A stretch of 64,000 nt of DNA from Streptomyces sp. ERV7 (GCF_001653515.1 NZ_LYOY01000040.1:372001-436000); one strand, 5' to 3'. Shown: positions 50,845 through 59,380, counted from the stretch's first letter. Translations and numbers: made by a program. Notes: generated from the sequence alone by a model not told the origin.

Positions 50845-51303
50845 CTACGCCGGGACGCGGAGTTCCTCGACGGCCCTGACCAGTGGGGCGAGCTCCGGCT
50901 TCCGCGCGGCCTCGTCGAGTGCCTCGCGCAGTGCGCGGTCGTTGGTGGGCCGGGCCTCGGCGAGGAGCTCCTGGCCGGACTCCGTGACGTCCGTGTAGAT
51001 CCCGCGCCGGTCGGTGTCGCAGAGATAGCGGGTCAGCAGGCCGCGGTCCTCCAGCCGGGTGACCAGCCGGGTGGTCGCGGACTGGCTGAGGACGACGGCG
51101 TCGGCGACCTGCTTCATCTGCAGATGGCCGCCCGGGCCGCTGTGCTGGCGGCTGAGGACGTCCAGGAGCGAGTACTCGCGCACGCTCAGCTCGTGCCCCG
51201 ACTGCAGGGCCCGCTCGATATGGGCCTCGATCCTGCCGTGCAGCAGGGAGAGGGCGCACCAGCCCTGGGAGAGGGCGGTGAGTGCGGGGTCCGTCGCGGT
51301 CAT
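50845..51303 (-). CDS. MarR-family transcriptional regulator
   Basis: This 152-residue MarR protein has the winged helix LSVREYSLLDVLSRQ...LQMKQVADAVVLSQSATTRL (split here), with the wing LEDRGLLTRYLCDTDRRGIY (about 83-102). The DxRxxxxxLT-type tail reads DTDRRGIYTDVT. The ATG at 51303 has GGAGGA upstream. It is divergent from an MFS exporter gene, the classic arrangement for a MarR repressor of its neighbour. Confidence 0.9.
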   Translation of the reverse strand: MTATDPALTALSQGWCALSLLHGRIEAHIERALQSGHELSVREYSLLDVLSRQHSGPGGHLQMKQVADAVVLSQSATTRLVTRLEDRGLLTRYLCDTDRRGIYTDVTESGQELLAEARPTNDRALREALDEAARKPELAPLVRAVEELRVPA

Positions 51304-51351
51304 GCGTCTGTCCTCCGTCCGGAGCTGCTTGAGACCAGGATAGGCCACGAG

Positions 51352-51394
51352 TGCAATAGCCCGCGTTTGCAAATAACCCGCGCCTGCAATTATT
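51352..51394. promoter_or_regulatory. TGCAAT repeat array, candidate MarR operator
   Basis: Three direct repeats occur in the divergent marR-MFS gap: TGCAATAGCCCGCG (51352), TGCAAATAACCCGCG (51368) and TGCAATTATT (51385), spaced 16 and 17 bp. The middle copy includes the palindrome TTTGCAAA. Position and repetition suggest operator half-sites plus promoter elements. Confidence 0.6.
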
Positions 51395-51444
51395 GTGGAC
51401 GCTCGTAAGGTGCTCATGCAATCTCCTGGAAGGGTGTGAATCCC

Positions 51445-52677
51445 ATGCCACTCGCGCTTCTGGCCCTGGCCATCGGGGCGTTCGGTATCGGCACCACCGA
51501 ATTCGTGATCATGGGGCTGCTCCCGGAGGTGGCCGACACCTTCGACGTGACCATCCCCATGGCTGGCTACCTGGTGACCGGATACGCGCTCGGCGTGGTC
51601 CTCGGCGCCCCGCTGATGACCGTCCTGGGCACCCGGATCTCCCGCAAGCGCATGCTGATGCTGCTGATGGGGTTCTTCATCGTCGGCAACGTGCTCTCCG
51701 CCGTCGCCCCCGTCTTCGGGCTGATGCTGGCCGGGCGGATCGTCGCCTCCCTGGCACACGGCGCGTTCTTCGGCATCGGCTCGGTCGTCGCGGCCGATCT
51801 GGTCGCGCCGGAGAAGAAGGCCGGAGCCATCGCGATGATGTTCACCGGCCTGACCGTCGCCAATGTCATCGGCGTCCCGCTGGGCACCCTGGTCGGCCAG
51901 CAGATCGGCTGGCGTACGACGTTCTTCGTCGTGGCCGCGCTCGGTGTCGTCGGGCTCCTGGGCGTCGCCAAGCTCATCCCCGACATGCCCAGGGCCGAGG
52001 GCGTCCGGCTGCGCGACGAGATCGCCGCGTTCCGCAACGTCCAGGTGCTGCTCGCCATGGCGATGACCGTGCTCGGCTTCGGTGGCGTCTTCGCCGCGAT
52101 CACTTACATCACGCCGATGATGACCCATGTCACCGGCTACGCCGACGGCTCGGTCACCTGGCTGCTCGTCCTCTTCGGCCTCGGCATGGTCGCCGGGAAC
52201 CTGATCGGCGGCCGGTTCGCCGACCGGGCTCTGATGCCGATGCTCTATGTGTCACTGAGCGGCCTCGCCGTCGTACTGGCCCTGTTCACCCTCACCGCCC
52301 ATGACAAGACCGCCTCGGCCGTCACCGTCTTCCTGATCGGCGCGCTCGGCTTCGCGACCGTACCGCCGCTGCAGAAGCGGGTCCTGGACCAGGCCGCGGG
52401 TGCCCCCACCCTCGCCTCCGCCATGAACATCGGCGCCTTCAACCTCGGCAACGCGCTCTCCGCCTGGCTGGGCGGGCTCGTGATCGCCGCCGGGTTCGGC
52501 TACACCGCCCCGAACTGGGTCGGCGCCGCGCTCGCCGCCTCGGCGGTCGTCCTCGCCGTCGTCTCCAGCGCGCTGGAACGGCGTACGCGGACGGACAGCC
52601 GCATCGTCACGGGCGCCGCGCCCGCGCCGCCGCAGCGCACCACTGACCACGCCCGCAGCACCCTCGGTCGCCCCTGA
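51445..52677 (+). CDS. MFS transporter of the AraJ/CmlR-type drug exporter group
   Basis: This 410-residue, 12-helix transporter begins PLALLALAIGAFGIGTTEFV, the hallmark of the AraJ/PbuE/chloramphenicol exporter group. Motif A-like GAPLMTVLGTRISRKRMLM follows helix 2 and a motif C-like GTLVGQQIGWRTTFFV is in helix 5. I used ATG 51445 because the GTG 9 nt upstream leaves only 2 nt after the GGAAGG ribosome site. It is divergent from the MarR gene, which probably represses it. Confidence 0.9.
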   Translation: MPLALLALAIGAFGIGTTEFVIMGLLPEVADTFDVTIPMAGYLVTGYALGVVLGAPLMTVLGTRISRKRMLMLLMGFFIVGNVLSAVAPVFGLMLAGRIVASLAHGAFFGIGSVVAADLVAPEKKAGAIAMMFTGLTVANVIGVPLGTLVGQQIGWRTTFFVVAALGVVGLLGVAKLIPDMPRAEGVRLRDEIAAFRNVQVLLAMAMTVLGFGGVFAAITYITPMMTHVTGYADGSVTWLLVLFGLGMVAGNLIGGRFADRALMPMLYVSLSGLAVVLALFTLTAHDKTASAVTVFLIGALGFATVPPLQKRVLDQAAGAPTLASAMNIGAFNLGNALSAWLGGLVIAAGFGYTAPNWVGAALAASAVVLAVVSSALERRTRTDSRIVTGAAPAPPQRTTDHARSTLGRP

Positions 52678-52720
52678 CCGACCGCTCTATCGCTCTAGCG
52701 CACTTAGGAGCCCACTCCCC

Positions 52721-53143
52721 ATGAGCACCACCACCGCTGTCGCCCCGCTCACCATTCAGGACGCCGAAGCCCTCGTGGAGGCGGCCCGTGCCGCCGCCGA
52801 GGAGGCCGCGGCCACGGTCGCCGTCACCGTCCTCGACGCGGGCGGCCATCTGCTGGCCTTCCGCCGTGACGACCGCGCCGTACTGATCGCGGGCGAGACC
52901 AGCACCCGCAAGGCGTACACCGCCCTCCAGCTCGGCGCTCCGACCGCCGACCTCGTCGACGCGGTCCAGCCCGGCGGGCCCTTCCACACCTTGCCGACCG
53001 CGCTCGACCGGCCGCTGCTCTTCATCGCGGGCGGCGTCCCCGTCCACCGCGACGGCCGGCTGATCGGGGCGATCGGTATCGGCGGCGGATCCCCCGAGCA
53101 GGACCACGGCTTCGCCATGCAGGCCGTACAGCGGCTCGTCTGA
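52721..53143 (+). CDS. GlcG/HbpS-family (DUF336) protein
   Basis: This 140-residue protein of the GlcG/HbpS family has ATVAVTVLDAGGHLLAFRRDD (about 31-50) and STRKAYTALQLG (about 62-73). It ends with PVHRDGRLIGAIGIGGGSPEQD. HbpS of Streptomyces reticuli is a secreted heme-binding sensor partner, but this protein has no signal peptide and is closer to cytoplasmic relatives. It is 43 nt downstream of the MFS gene and probably in the same MarR-controlled unit. Confidence 0.85.
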   Translation: MSTTTAVAPLTIQDAEALVEAARAAAEEAAATVAVTVLDAGGHLLAFRRDDRAVLIAGETSTRKAYTALQLGAPTADLVDAVQPGGPFHTLPTALDRPLLFIAGGVPVHRDGRLIGAIGIGGGSPEQDHGFAMQAVQRLV

Positions 53144-53193
53144 GCCCACAGCCGGACCCACTGCCGGGCCCGCCGCCGTACGGCAGGCCGGGC

Positions 53194-54117
53194 TCAGCCC
53201 GCGGCGACCGTCAGCGGAGCGAAGCGACGGGTCCAGTCGCCGGGCAGCCCGGGGATGTCGCGCGTCATGACCGCGTTGAAGGCGATCGGTTCCAGACCGT
53301 TCGCCTTCAGCCAGTCGAGCAGCTCCTCATGGCGTACGTCGACGTCGGTGCGCAGCGGACGGTCCGTGCCCGCGGCGAGCGAGGCGACCAGGGCCTTCGC
53401 GGTCTCGGTGTCGCGCGCTACCAGCGGACCGACGACATGGGTCTCCATGTTCGGCCAGGCCGCCGCGTAGCCGATGAGGCCGCCGGAGTCCTCGGCGACC
53501 CGCAGCTGGTCGGCGAAGGCGGGCAGCCGGGTGATCACATGCGTACGGTCGCGGCCGAAGACCCCGGCGTCCAGCCGCAGGATGGCGGGCAGGTCCTCGG
53601 CGGTCGCCGGGCGGGTCGCCACGGTGGGGGCGGGGCCCGAGGGGCGGAAGTGGCCGCGGACCATCTCGGCGCGGCCGGTGGTCTCGAAGCCCAGCTGTTC
53701 GTAGAGCGGCCGTCCGTACGGCGTGGCGTGCAGCGTGACCGGCCGGTCGCCCAGCTCCGCCAGAACGTGCCGCATCAGCCGCCGCCCCACGCCCTGCCGT
53801 GCGTACTTCTCGGCCACCAGGACCATTCCGATGGCGGCGAGGTCCTCGTACGAGGTGACCACACAGGCGGTGACCAGGCCTTTGCCGTCCGGGTCGTCGA
53901 TGCCGTAGCCGGTTCCCGCTGTGAGCAGCAGGCCCCACTTGTGCTCCTCGCGCGGCCAGCCGCGGTTCTCGGAGAGGTCGGCGCAGGAAACGAGGTCGTC
54001 AATGGTCAGGCGGCGGATCGGAAGCTCGTCGAGCGGTGAGGGCATGGGGATCAGGCTGTCCGATGAACCCGTACCCCGTCCACCGTTTTGCGCATACAGC
54101 ACGTTGCTTTCGGCCAC
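53194..54117 (-). CDS. GNAT-family N-acetyltransferase, two-domain
   Basis: The 307-residue protein has an N-terminal GNAT domain with motif AEKYARQGVGRRLMRHVLAE and YGRPLYEQLGFETTGRAEM. A second GNAT-like half (about 155-295, PTVATRPATAEDLPAILRLD) lacks a clear acetyl-CoA loop. Double GNAT proteins of this size include mycothiol synthase-like enzymes, but no close match is claimed. The GTG at 54117 is used; ATG 54045 is an alternative that gives MPSPLDELPIRRLT. Confidence 0.8.
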   Translation of the reverse strand: MAESNVLYAQNGGRGTGSSDSLIPMPSPLDELPIRRLTIDDLVSCADLSENRGWPREEHKWGLLLTAGTGYGIDDPDGKGLVTACVVTSYEDLAAIGMVLVAEKYARQGVGRRLMRHVLAELGDRPVTLHATPYGRPLYEQLGFETTGRAEMVRGHFRPSGPAPTVATRPATAEDLPAILRLDAGVFGRDRTHVITRLPAFADQLRVAEDSGGLIGYAAAWPNMETHVVGPLVARDTETAKALVASLAAGTDRPLRTDVDVRHEELLDWLKANGLEPIAFNAVMTRDIPGLPGDWTRRFAPLTVAAG

Positions 54118-54141
54118 GCTCTGTCAGCCTTCGCCCCGGAT

Positions 54142-54155
54142 GTTTCACGTGAAAC
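54142..54155. other. parS: parS site 16
   Basis: Perfect 14-mer within a 16-bp palindrome (54141-54156), in the divergent gap between the GNAT and HAD genes. Confidence 0.9.
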
Positions 54156-54178
54156 AGGAAACGGGGAGCCAAAGCGTT

Positions 54179-54192
54179 GTTTCACGTGAAAC
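54179..54192. other. parS: parS site 17
   Basis: Perfect 14-mer within a 16-bp palindrome (54178-54193), starting 37 bp after site 16. It is the farthest from oriC in the window. Confidence 0.9.
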
Positions 54193-54270
54193 ACGGCGCC
54201 CCCGGACACTCCCGCCACTCCCGGGGTCCCCGGCGCATGGGCGTAACCAGGGGTACTAGCCTCGGCGTAC

Positions 54271-54906
54271 ATGGCGAGACTTCATCTCTTCGACCTCGAC
54301 GGGACCCTCATCCGGGGATCCGCCGCGCCGGTCGAGATATCGCGGCAGCTCGGGCTGCTGGAGGAGATCGGCGAACTGGAGCGGGAACTGTCCCGTGGTC
54401 TGATCGGGCCGCCCGAGTACGCGGTCCGGGTGCACGGGCTCTGGTCGGGGCTGACGCAGGCGCATGTGACGGCGGCTTTCGCCTCGGCGCCCTGGCTCGC
54501 CGGGATCCAGGAGGTGTGGCGGGAGATCCGGGAGGGCGGCGACTACTGCGCGGTCATCTCGCTCTCGCCGTCGTTCTTCGTCGAGCGGCTGCTGGAGTGG
54601 GGAGTCCATGCCGCGCACGGATCCGTCTTCCCCGAGGTGCCCTTCACCCGGCCCGTCGACCCGGCGGGGATCCTCAGCGCCGCCGCGAAGGTGACCGTCG
54701 CCGAGCGGCTGCGCGCCGAGTTCGGAGTGAGCCGGGCGGACTGTGTCGCCTACGGGGACTCCATGTCGGACGTGGATCTCTTCGCCGCGGTGCCCGTGTC
54801 GGTCGCCGTGAACGCCGACCGCCATCTCGCCGGCAGGGCCACGCACACCTACTCCGGGGACGATCTCCGTGAGGCCTACGCGCTGGCACAGATCAGACGA
54901 GCCTAA
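54271..54906 (+). CDS. HAD-superfamily phosphatase (SerB-like)
   Basis: This 211-residue HAD hydrolase has motif I FDLDGTLIRG with nucleophile Asp8 and Asp10, motif II in AVISLSPSFF, and motif III/IV AKVTVAERL with YGDSMSDVDLFAAV (about 167-180). The helical cap is between motifs I and II. This arrangement is typical of phosphoserine phosphatase-like enzymes; the substrate is unknown. Two parS sites lie immediately upstream. Confidence 0.87.
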   Translation: MARLHLFDLDGTLIRGSAAPVEISRQLGLLEEIGELERELSRGLIGPPEYAVRVHGLWSGLTQAHVTAAFASAPWLAGIQEVWREIREGGDYCAVISLSPSFFVERLLEWGVHAAHGSVFPEVPFTRPVDPAGILSAAAKVTVAERLRAEFGVSRADCVAYGDSMSDVDLFAAVPVSVAVNADRHLAGRATHTYSGDDLREAYALAQIRRA

Positions 54907-55044
54907 CGGGAATGCCGGTTCGGATACCCGGGATTCCTGCTATTTGTCCCCGCGCCCTCCCGGAAGCTGACATGCTCCGTTACGGGAGGGACGGGACTCC
55001 CGGACGTCGGTAACTGCGGCCAGAGGTTCGAGGCGAGACAAGGG

Positions 55045-56190
55045 ATGAACGCTCCGACCACCACGTCGACCGACGCTGTGCTGATACGCCGCACACTCGC
55101 GGAGATCGCACCGTTAGCGGACAAGGTCACGTCGTACTTCTACGCACTGCTCTTCATAGGCGATCCAGAACTGCGCACGCTCTTTCCGGCGGCGATGGAC
55201 GCCCAGCGGGACCGGTTGCTCAAGGCGCTGCTCACCGCGGCCGAGCATCTGGAGAACACCGCCACACTCACTGAATATCTTCGCCAACTGGGCCGGGGCC
55301 ACCGTAAGTACGGGACCCGGCCCGAGCATTACCCGGCCGTCGGAGAGGCGCTGATCGGCGCGCTGGTCCGGTATGCCGAGAAGACCTGGGACGAGGCGAC
55401 CCAGGCCGCCTGGGTCCGGGCGTACACGACGATGTCGCAGATCATGATCGACGCGGCCGACGAGGACGAACTGCGGCAGCCCGCCTGGTGGTACGCCGAG
55501 GTCGTCTCGCACGATCTGAGGACCCCGGACATCGCGGTGGTCACCCTCCGCCCGGACCAGCCGTACCCCTTTCTGGCCGGGCAGTACACGACGCTGGAGA
55601 CGCCCTGGTGGCCGCGGATCTGGCGGCACTACTCGCTGGCCTCCGCGCCCAGGTCCGACGGGCTGCTGTCGCTGCACGTCAAAGCGGTGCCGGCGGGATG
55701 GGTCTCCGGCGCGCTGGTCCACCGGGCCCGCCCCGGGGACACCCTGCGGCTGGGAGCGCCCGCCGGGTCGATGGTGGTCGACCACACCACCGACAACGGC
55801 CTGCTCTGCCTCGGGGGCGGCACCGGAATAGCGCCGATCAAGGCGCTGGTCGAGGACGTCGCCCGGTACGGAGAGCGGCGGCCCGTCGAGGTCTTCTACG
55901 GCGCCCGCAGCAACCACGACCTCTACGACATCGACACCCTGATGCGGCTGCAGCAGGCGCACTCCTGGCTGTCGGTACGGCCGGTGGTCTCGGGCGGCCC
56001 GGGCCGGGGGCTCGGCGGCCGGCTCCCGGAGGCGGTGCGCGAGTACGGGCCCTGGACCTCGTACGACGCCTATGTCTCCGGACCGCCGGGGATGATCCGC
56101 AGTGGCGTGACCACCCTGCGGGACATCGGGATCCCCTCCGACCGCATCCGGCACGACTCCGTCGAGGAGCTCGTCGCGGCGAACGGCTGA
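55045..56190 (+). CDS. Flavohemoglobin-like globin-reductase fusion
   Basis: Residues 1-140 are a globin: proximal His86 in GRGHRKYGTRPEHYPAVG with Glu95, and a B10 Tyr in SYFYALLF. Residues 150-380 are a ferredoxin-reductase module: FAD motif RHYSLAS and NAD motif GGGTGIAPIKALVEDV. Such proteins are nitric oxide dioxygenases, turning NO into nitrate with O2 and NADPH. At 381 residues it is slightly shorter than the ~400 of Hmp. Codon 24 is TTA (55114-55116), the rare leucine codon needing the bldA tRNA in Streptomyces; no other gene here showed one. Confidence 0.9.
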   Translation: MNAPTTTSTDAVLIRRTLAEIAPLADKVTSYFYALLFIGDPELRTLFPAAMDAQRDRLLKALLTAAEHLENTATLTEYLRQLGRGHRKYGTRPEHYPAVGEALIGALVRYAEKTWDEATQAAWVRAYTTMSQIMIDAADEDELRQPAWWYAEVVSHDLRTPDIAVVTLRPDQPYPFLAGQYTTLETPWWPRIWRHYSLASAPRSDGLLSLHVKAVPAGWVSGALVHRARPGDTLRLGAPAGSMVVDHTTDNGLLCLGGGTGIAPIKALVEDVARYGERRPVEVFYGARSNHDLYDIDTLMRLQQAHSWLSVRPVVSGGPGRGLGGRLPEAVREYGPWTSYDAYVSGPPGMIRSGVTTLRDIGIPSDRIRHDSVEELVAANG

Positions 56191-56199
56191 GGCTCGACG

Positions 56200-56225
56200 C
56201 CCCGCCGGGCACGCGCCCGGCGGGG
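56200..56225. terminator. Bidirectional terminator
   Basis: An 11-bp perfect GC-rich stem (56200-56210 with 56215-56225) with a 4-nt loop lies between the converging flavohemoglobin and Nudix genes, touching the Nudix stop. Confidence 0.7.
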
Positions 56226-56227
56226 GA

Positions 56228-56710
56228 TCAGCCCAGGTCGGGCGCGTGCATCGCGCGGACGCCCTCGATGTTGCCGTCGAGGTAGTGCCGCAGCGACAGC
56301 GGCACGAGGTGGACGGAGGCGATACCGACGCGGGTGAACGGGATCCGTACGATCTCGTACTCCCCGCAGGGCTCGTCCATCTCGGGGCCGTGGCGCAGGG
56401 ACAGGTCCATGGAGTCGAGCCGGCAGACGAAGAAGTGCTGCACCTTCACGCCGGTCGCCCCGCCGTCGGCGCCGATGTGCTCGACGGTGTCGACGAAACA
56501 GGGCACCACATCGGTGATCTTCGCGCCGAGTTCCTCGTGCACCTCGCGGTGCAGGGCCTCGACGACGGTGGAGTCCTCCGGCTCGACGCCGCCGCCGGGG
56601 GTGAGCCAGTAGGGATCCACGCCGGGCTTGGTGCGCTTGATCAGGATCAGGTCGTCGCCGTCCAGCAGGACGGCTCGTGCGGTGCGCTTGACCACGGGTC
56701 GGACGGTCAT
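56228..56710 (-). CDS. Nudix hydrolase
   Basis: The 160-residue protein carries a Nudix box, GGGVEPEDSTVVEALHREVHEELGA (cited as GGGVEPED then ALHREVHEELGA, about 39-63). The REVHEELGA part fits the signature, while the first half has one extra residue. Nudix enzymes hydrolyse nucleoside diphosphate derivatives; the substrate is unknown. It begins 39 nt upstream of the LysR gene stop, with both on the minus strand. Confidence 0.88.
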   Translation of the reverse strand: MTVRPVVKRTARAVLLDGDDLILIKRTKPGVDPYWLTPGGGVEPEDSTVVEALHREVHEELGAKITDVVPCFVDTVEHIGADGGATGVKVQHFFVCRLDSMDLSLRHGPEMDEPCGEYEIVRIPFTRVGIASVHLVPLSLRHYLDGNIEGVRAMHAPDLG

Positions 56711-56749
56711 GGGAGAAATGTGGCCCGTGGCGGCGCCCGCGAAACTCCC

Positions 56750-57646
56750 TCAGCTCCAGTCGACCGCGGCACGCAGCAGCCATTCCTGCGCCCGCGCGAT
56801 GTGCGGCAGGGCGAGCGTGCCGGTGCGCACCGCCAGGAAGTAGGTCCGCAGCGGGGGCACCGGCGGATCCAGCAGGGCCACGAGCTCGCCGCGCTCCAGT
56901 GCCCCCTCGCTCAGATAGCGCGGCAGTACGGCCAGGCCCGCGCCCGCGGTCACCGTCTCCAGGACCGCCCGCAGATCGGGCGCGATCACCGTGCCCGCGG
57001 CGGCCGGCTTGGTGTCGAAGACGGCGGCCCAGTAGCGCGAGACGAACGGGAGCGACTCGTGCACCTCCACCACCGGAATGTGCTCCAGTACGCCGGGGCC
57101 TCCGCGCCGCAGCGCACCCGGCGCGACCCGCGAGGCCCAGCGCACCCCGGCGACCAGTACGTGCTCCTCGTCGCAGAGCGGGGTCGCGCAGAGCAGCCGG
57201 CCCCGGGGCCGGGCGGTGGCGACGGCCAGGTCGTGGTGGCCCGCGGCCAGGCCCTCCAGGGTCTCCTCGGCGTTGCCGAAGGAAGCCCGCAGCGCGATCC
57301 CCTGCGGGATGAGCGAGGTCAGTGAGGGCAGGACGCGCAGCGAGGTGAACTCCGGCGGCCCGGCGAGGTGGAGAGTCCGTACACCCGAGTCGTCGTACGA
57401 GCCGGACTCGGCGATCTCGACCAGTGCGTCCAGGTGCGGGGCGGCCCGCTGCGCCAGTTCGTCGCCGACGGTCGTCGGTGTCACCCCGCGCGCCTGGCGC
57501 AGGAACAGCGGGCGCCCCAACTGCCGCTCCAGCGTGCGGATCTGGCTGGTCACGGCGGGCTGCGAGAGCCCGAGCAGCGCCGCGGCCCGGGTGAAGGAAC
57601 CCGCGCGGTGGACCGTGACGAACGTCCGTAGCAGGGCGAGGTCCAT
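56750..57646 (-). CDS. LysR-family transcriptional regulator
   Basis: This 298-residue LysR regulator has the N-terminal helix-turn-helix MDLALLRTFVTVHRAGSFTR and AALLGLSQPAVTSQIRTLER (1-45), then the periplasmic-binding-like effector domain. The ATG at 57646 has GGGAGG 6 nt upstream; a 16-codon extension has no support. It lies downstream of the PLP lyase gene on the same strand behind a terminator. It may regulate that gene, but LysR regulators usually face their target, so this is weak. Confidence 0.9.
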   Translation of the reverse strand: MDLALLRTFVTVHRAGSFTRAAALLGLSQPAVTSQIRTLERQLGRPLFLRQARGVTPTTVGDELAQRAAPHLDALVEIAESGSYDDSGVRTLHLAGPPEFTSLRVLPSLTSLIPQGIALRASFGNAEETLEGLAAGHHDLAVATARPRGRLLCATPLCDEEHVLVAGVRWASRVAPGALRRGGPGVLEHIPVVEVHESLPFVSRYWAAVFDTKPAAAGTVIAPDLRAVLETVTAGAGLAVLPRYLSEGALERGELVALLDPPVPPLRTYFLAVRTGTLALPHIARAQEWLLRAAVDWS

Positions 57647-57797
57647 GGGTGCCCTCCCGTCCCGAACTGCCTCACGACGTCCCCGGCCGGACACAACTAT
57701 AAATATGTCGATAGGTCTCTGTCGCTACCGTGATTGGACACTGACACAGAGTCAACTAGCCTTGTTGACGCGGTTCTTCGCGCGTGGAGTGGAACCG

Positions 57798-57836
57798 GGG
57801 CGGTCCGAGCCATGAGGGGGGAGGCTCGGACCGTCC
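57798..57836 (-). terminator. Terminator of the PLP lyase gene
   Basis: A 14-bp stem (about 57798-57811 with 57823-57836, one G-T pair) with an 11-nt loop lies directly past the stop codon on the minus strand. Confidence 0.75.
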
Positions 57837-57839
57837 GCC

Positions 57840-58988
57840 TCATGCCCCGGCGGCCTCGTCCAGGGCCCGCCGTACGTCGGCCACGAGGTCCGCGGTGTCC
57901 TCGGCCCCGGCCGAGAAGCGAATGAAGCCCTCCGCGACCTTGTCACCGCCCCAGCGGCCGCGCCGCTCGGCCGTGGAGCGCACCCCGCCGAAACTCGTGG
58001 CGTCGTCCACCAGCCGCAGCGCCGCCAGGAACCGCTCCGCGTGCGCGCGGTCAGGCAGGTCGAAGGAGACGACACAGCCGAAGCGGCGCATCTGCGCGGC
58101 CGCCAGCCGGTGCGCGGGGTCGGACGGCAGCCCGGGATGGCGCACCCCGCTCACCTCGGGGCGGTCGAGCAGCGCCTCGGCGACGGCCAGCGCGTTCGCC
58201 GACTGCCGGTCCGCGCGCAGCTGGAGCGTGGCAAGCGAGCGGTGCGCCAGCCAGGCCTCCATCGGCCCGGGGATCGCCCCGACCACCTTGCGCCAGGTGC
58301 GTACGCGCGCGGCGAGCTCGGGATCGCGGCAGACCACATAGCCGAGCAGCAGATCGCCGTGGCCGGTGAGGCCCTTGGTGCCGCTGGCCACCGCGAAGTC
58401 CGCGCCGAGCTCCAACGGGCGCTGGCCGAGCGGGGTCGCCAGCGTGTTGTCGACCGCGACCAGCGCGCCCGTGTCATGGGCGGCCCGCGCCAGCCGCCGG
58501 ATGTCGCAGACGTCCAGACCCGGGTTGGAGGGCGTCTCGATCCACAGGAGGGCCGCGCCGTCCAGGACGGCCAGCTGGGCGTCGCCCGCGGTCGGCGCGG
58601 TGCGCACCTCGACCCCGTACGCGGTGAGCTGCTCGCGCACCAGGGGGAGCGCCTGGTAGCCGTCGTCCGGCAGGACCACGGCGTCGCCCACGCGCGCGTG
58701 GGAGAGCAGGACCGCCGAGATCGCGGCCATTCCGGAGGCGAACACGACCGCCTCGGCGGGCGCGTCCGGGGACTCCAGCTCGGCGAGGGCGCGCTCCAGA
58801 TGGGTCCACGTCGGATTGGTGTCCCGGCCGTAGGTGTAGGGGCCCACGGCCTCGCCGGGCAGGTGGAAGTGCGCGGCGAACACCGGCCCCGGCAGCGAGG
58901 GTTCGTACGCCACCGGGTCCGGGAGCCCGGCCCGCACCGCTCTGGTGCCGTCCCCCGGCGTCCGGGGAGGGGTCACACCGGAGGTCAT
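57840..58988 (-). CDS. Cystathionine gamma-lyase/synthase family PLP enzyme
   Basis: The 382-residue protein belongs to the Cys/Met-metabolism PLP family. The PLP lysine is Lys205 in VASGTKGLTGHGD. It also has YTYGRDTNPTWTHLERALAE, with the Tyr/Arg that contact PLP phosphate, and WIETPSNPGLDVCDI. The family includes cystathionine gamma-lyase and gamma-synthase; which reaction it performs cannot be told. The ATG at 58988 is used. It lies 11 nt downstream of the small holin-like gene on the same strand. Confidence 0.9.
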   Translation of the reverse strand: MTSGVTPPRTPGDGTRAVRAGLPDPVAYEPSLPGPVFAAHFHLPGEAVGPYTYGRDTNPTWTHLERALAELESPDAPAEAVVFASGMAAISAVLLSHARVGDAVVLPDDGYQALPLVREQLTAYGVEVRTAPTAGDAQLAVLDGAALLWIETPSNPGLDVCDIRRLARAAHDTGALVAVDNTLATPLGQRPLELGADFAVASGTKGLTGHGDLLLGYVVCRDPELAARVRTWRKVVGAIPGPMEAWLAHRSLATLQLRADRQSANALAVAEALLDRPEVSGVRHPGLPSDPAHRLAAAQMRRFGCVVSFDLPDRAHAERFLAALRLVDDATSFGGVRSTAERRGRWGGDKVAEGFIRFSAGAEDTADLVADVRRALDEAAGA

Positions 58989-58999
58989 CCGCGCTCCCC

Positions 59000-59380
59000 T
59001 CAGTCCTTGTCGTCGGGCAGGACGACGTTCAGGGCCCAGGACACGATCGAGATGATCAGGCCGCCGAGCAGGGCGGTCCAGAAGCCCTCGACATGGAAGT
59101 TGAGGTCGAGCTTTCCGGCCAGCCACGAGGTGAGCAGCAGCATCAGCGCGTTGATCACAAAGGTGATCAGGCCGAGCGTGAGGATGAACAGCGGGAACGA
59201 GAGGAGTTTGACGACCGGCTTGACGATGAAGTTCACCAGGCCGAAGAGCAGCGCGACCAGAATCAGCGTCAGGGCCTTCTTGCCGGTGCTGTCACCGGTG
59301 AGCGTGATCTTCTCGACCAGCCAGATGGCCACGGCCAGGGCCGCGGCGTTGGCGAGCGTCTTGACTACGAAATTCTTCAT
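59000..59380 (-). CDS. Phage_holin_4_2 (PF04020)-like small membrane protein
   Basis: The 126-residue protein has four membrane segments (about 5-23, 36-56, 60-84 and 100-120) and short polar loops, with FGLVNFIVKPVVKLLSFPLF typical of the family. Despite its name the family is chromosomal and of unknown function, not a proven holin. It is upstream of, and close to, the PLP lyase gene and is divergent from the cupin gene by 50 nt. Confidence 0.85.
   Translation of the reverse strand: MKNFVVKTLANAAALAVAIWLVEKITLTGDSTGKKALTLILVALLFGLVNFIVKPVVKLLSFPLFILTLGLITFVINALMLLLTSWLAGKLDLNFHVEGFWTALLGGLIISIVSWALNVVLPDDKD

Noticed and set aside
59000..59380. Phage holin, suggesting a prophage remnant
   Set aside because: The family name is historical; neighbours are housekeeping genes and there are no other phage genes.
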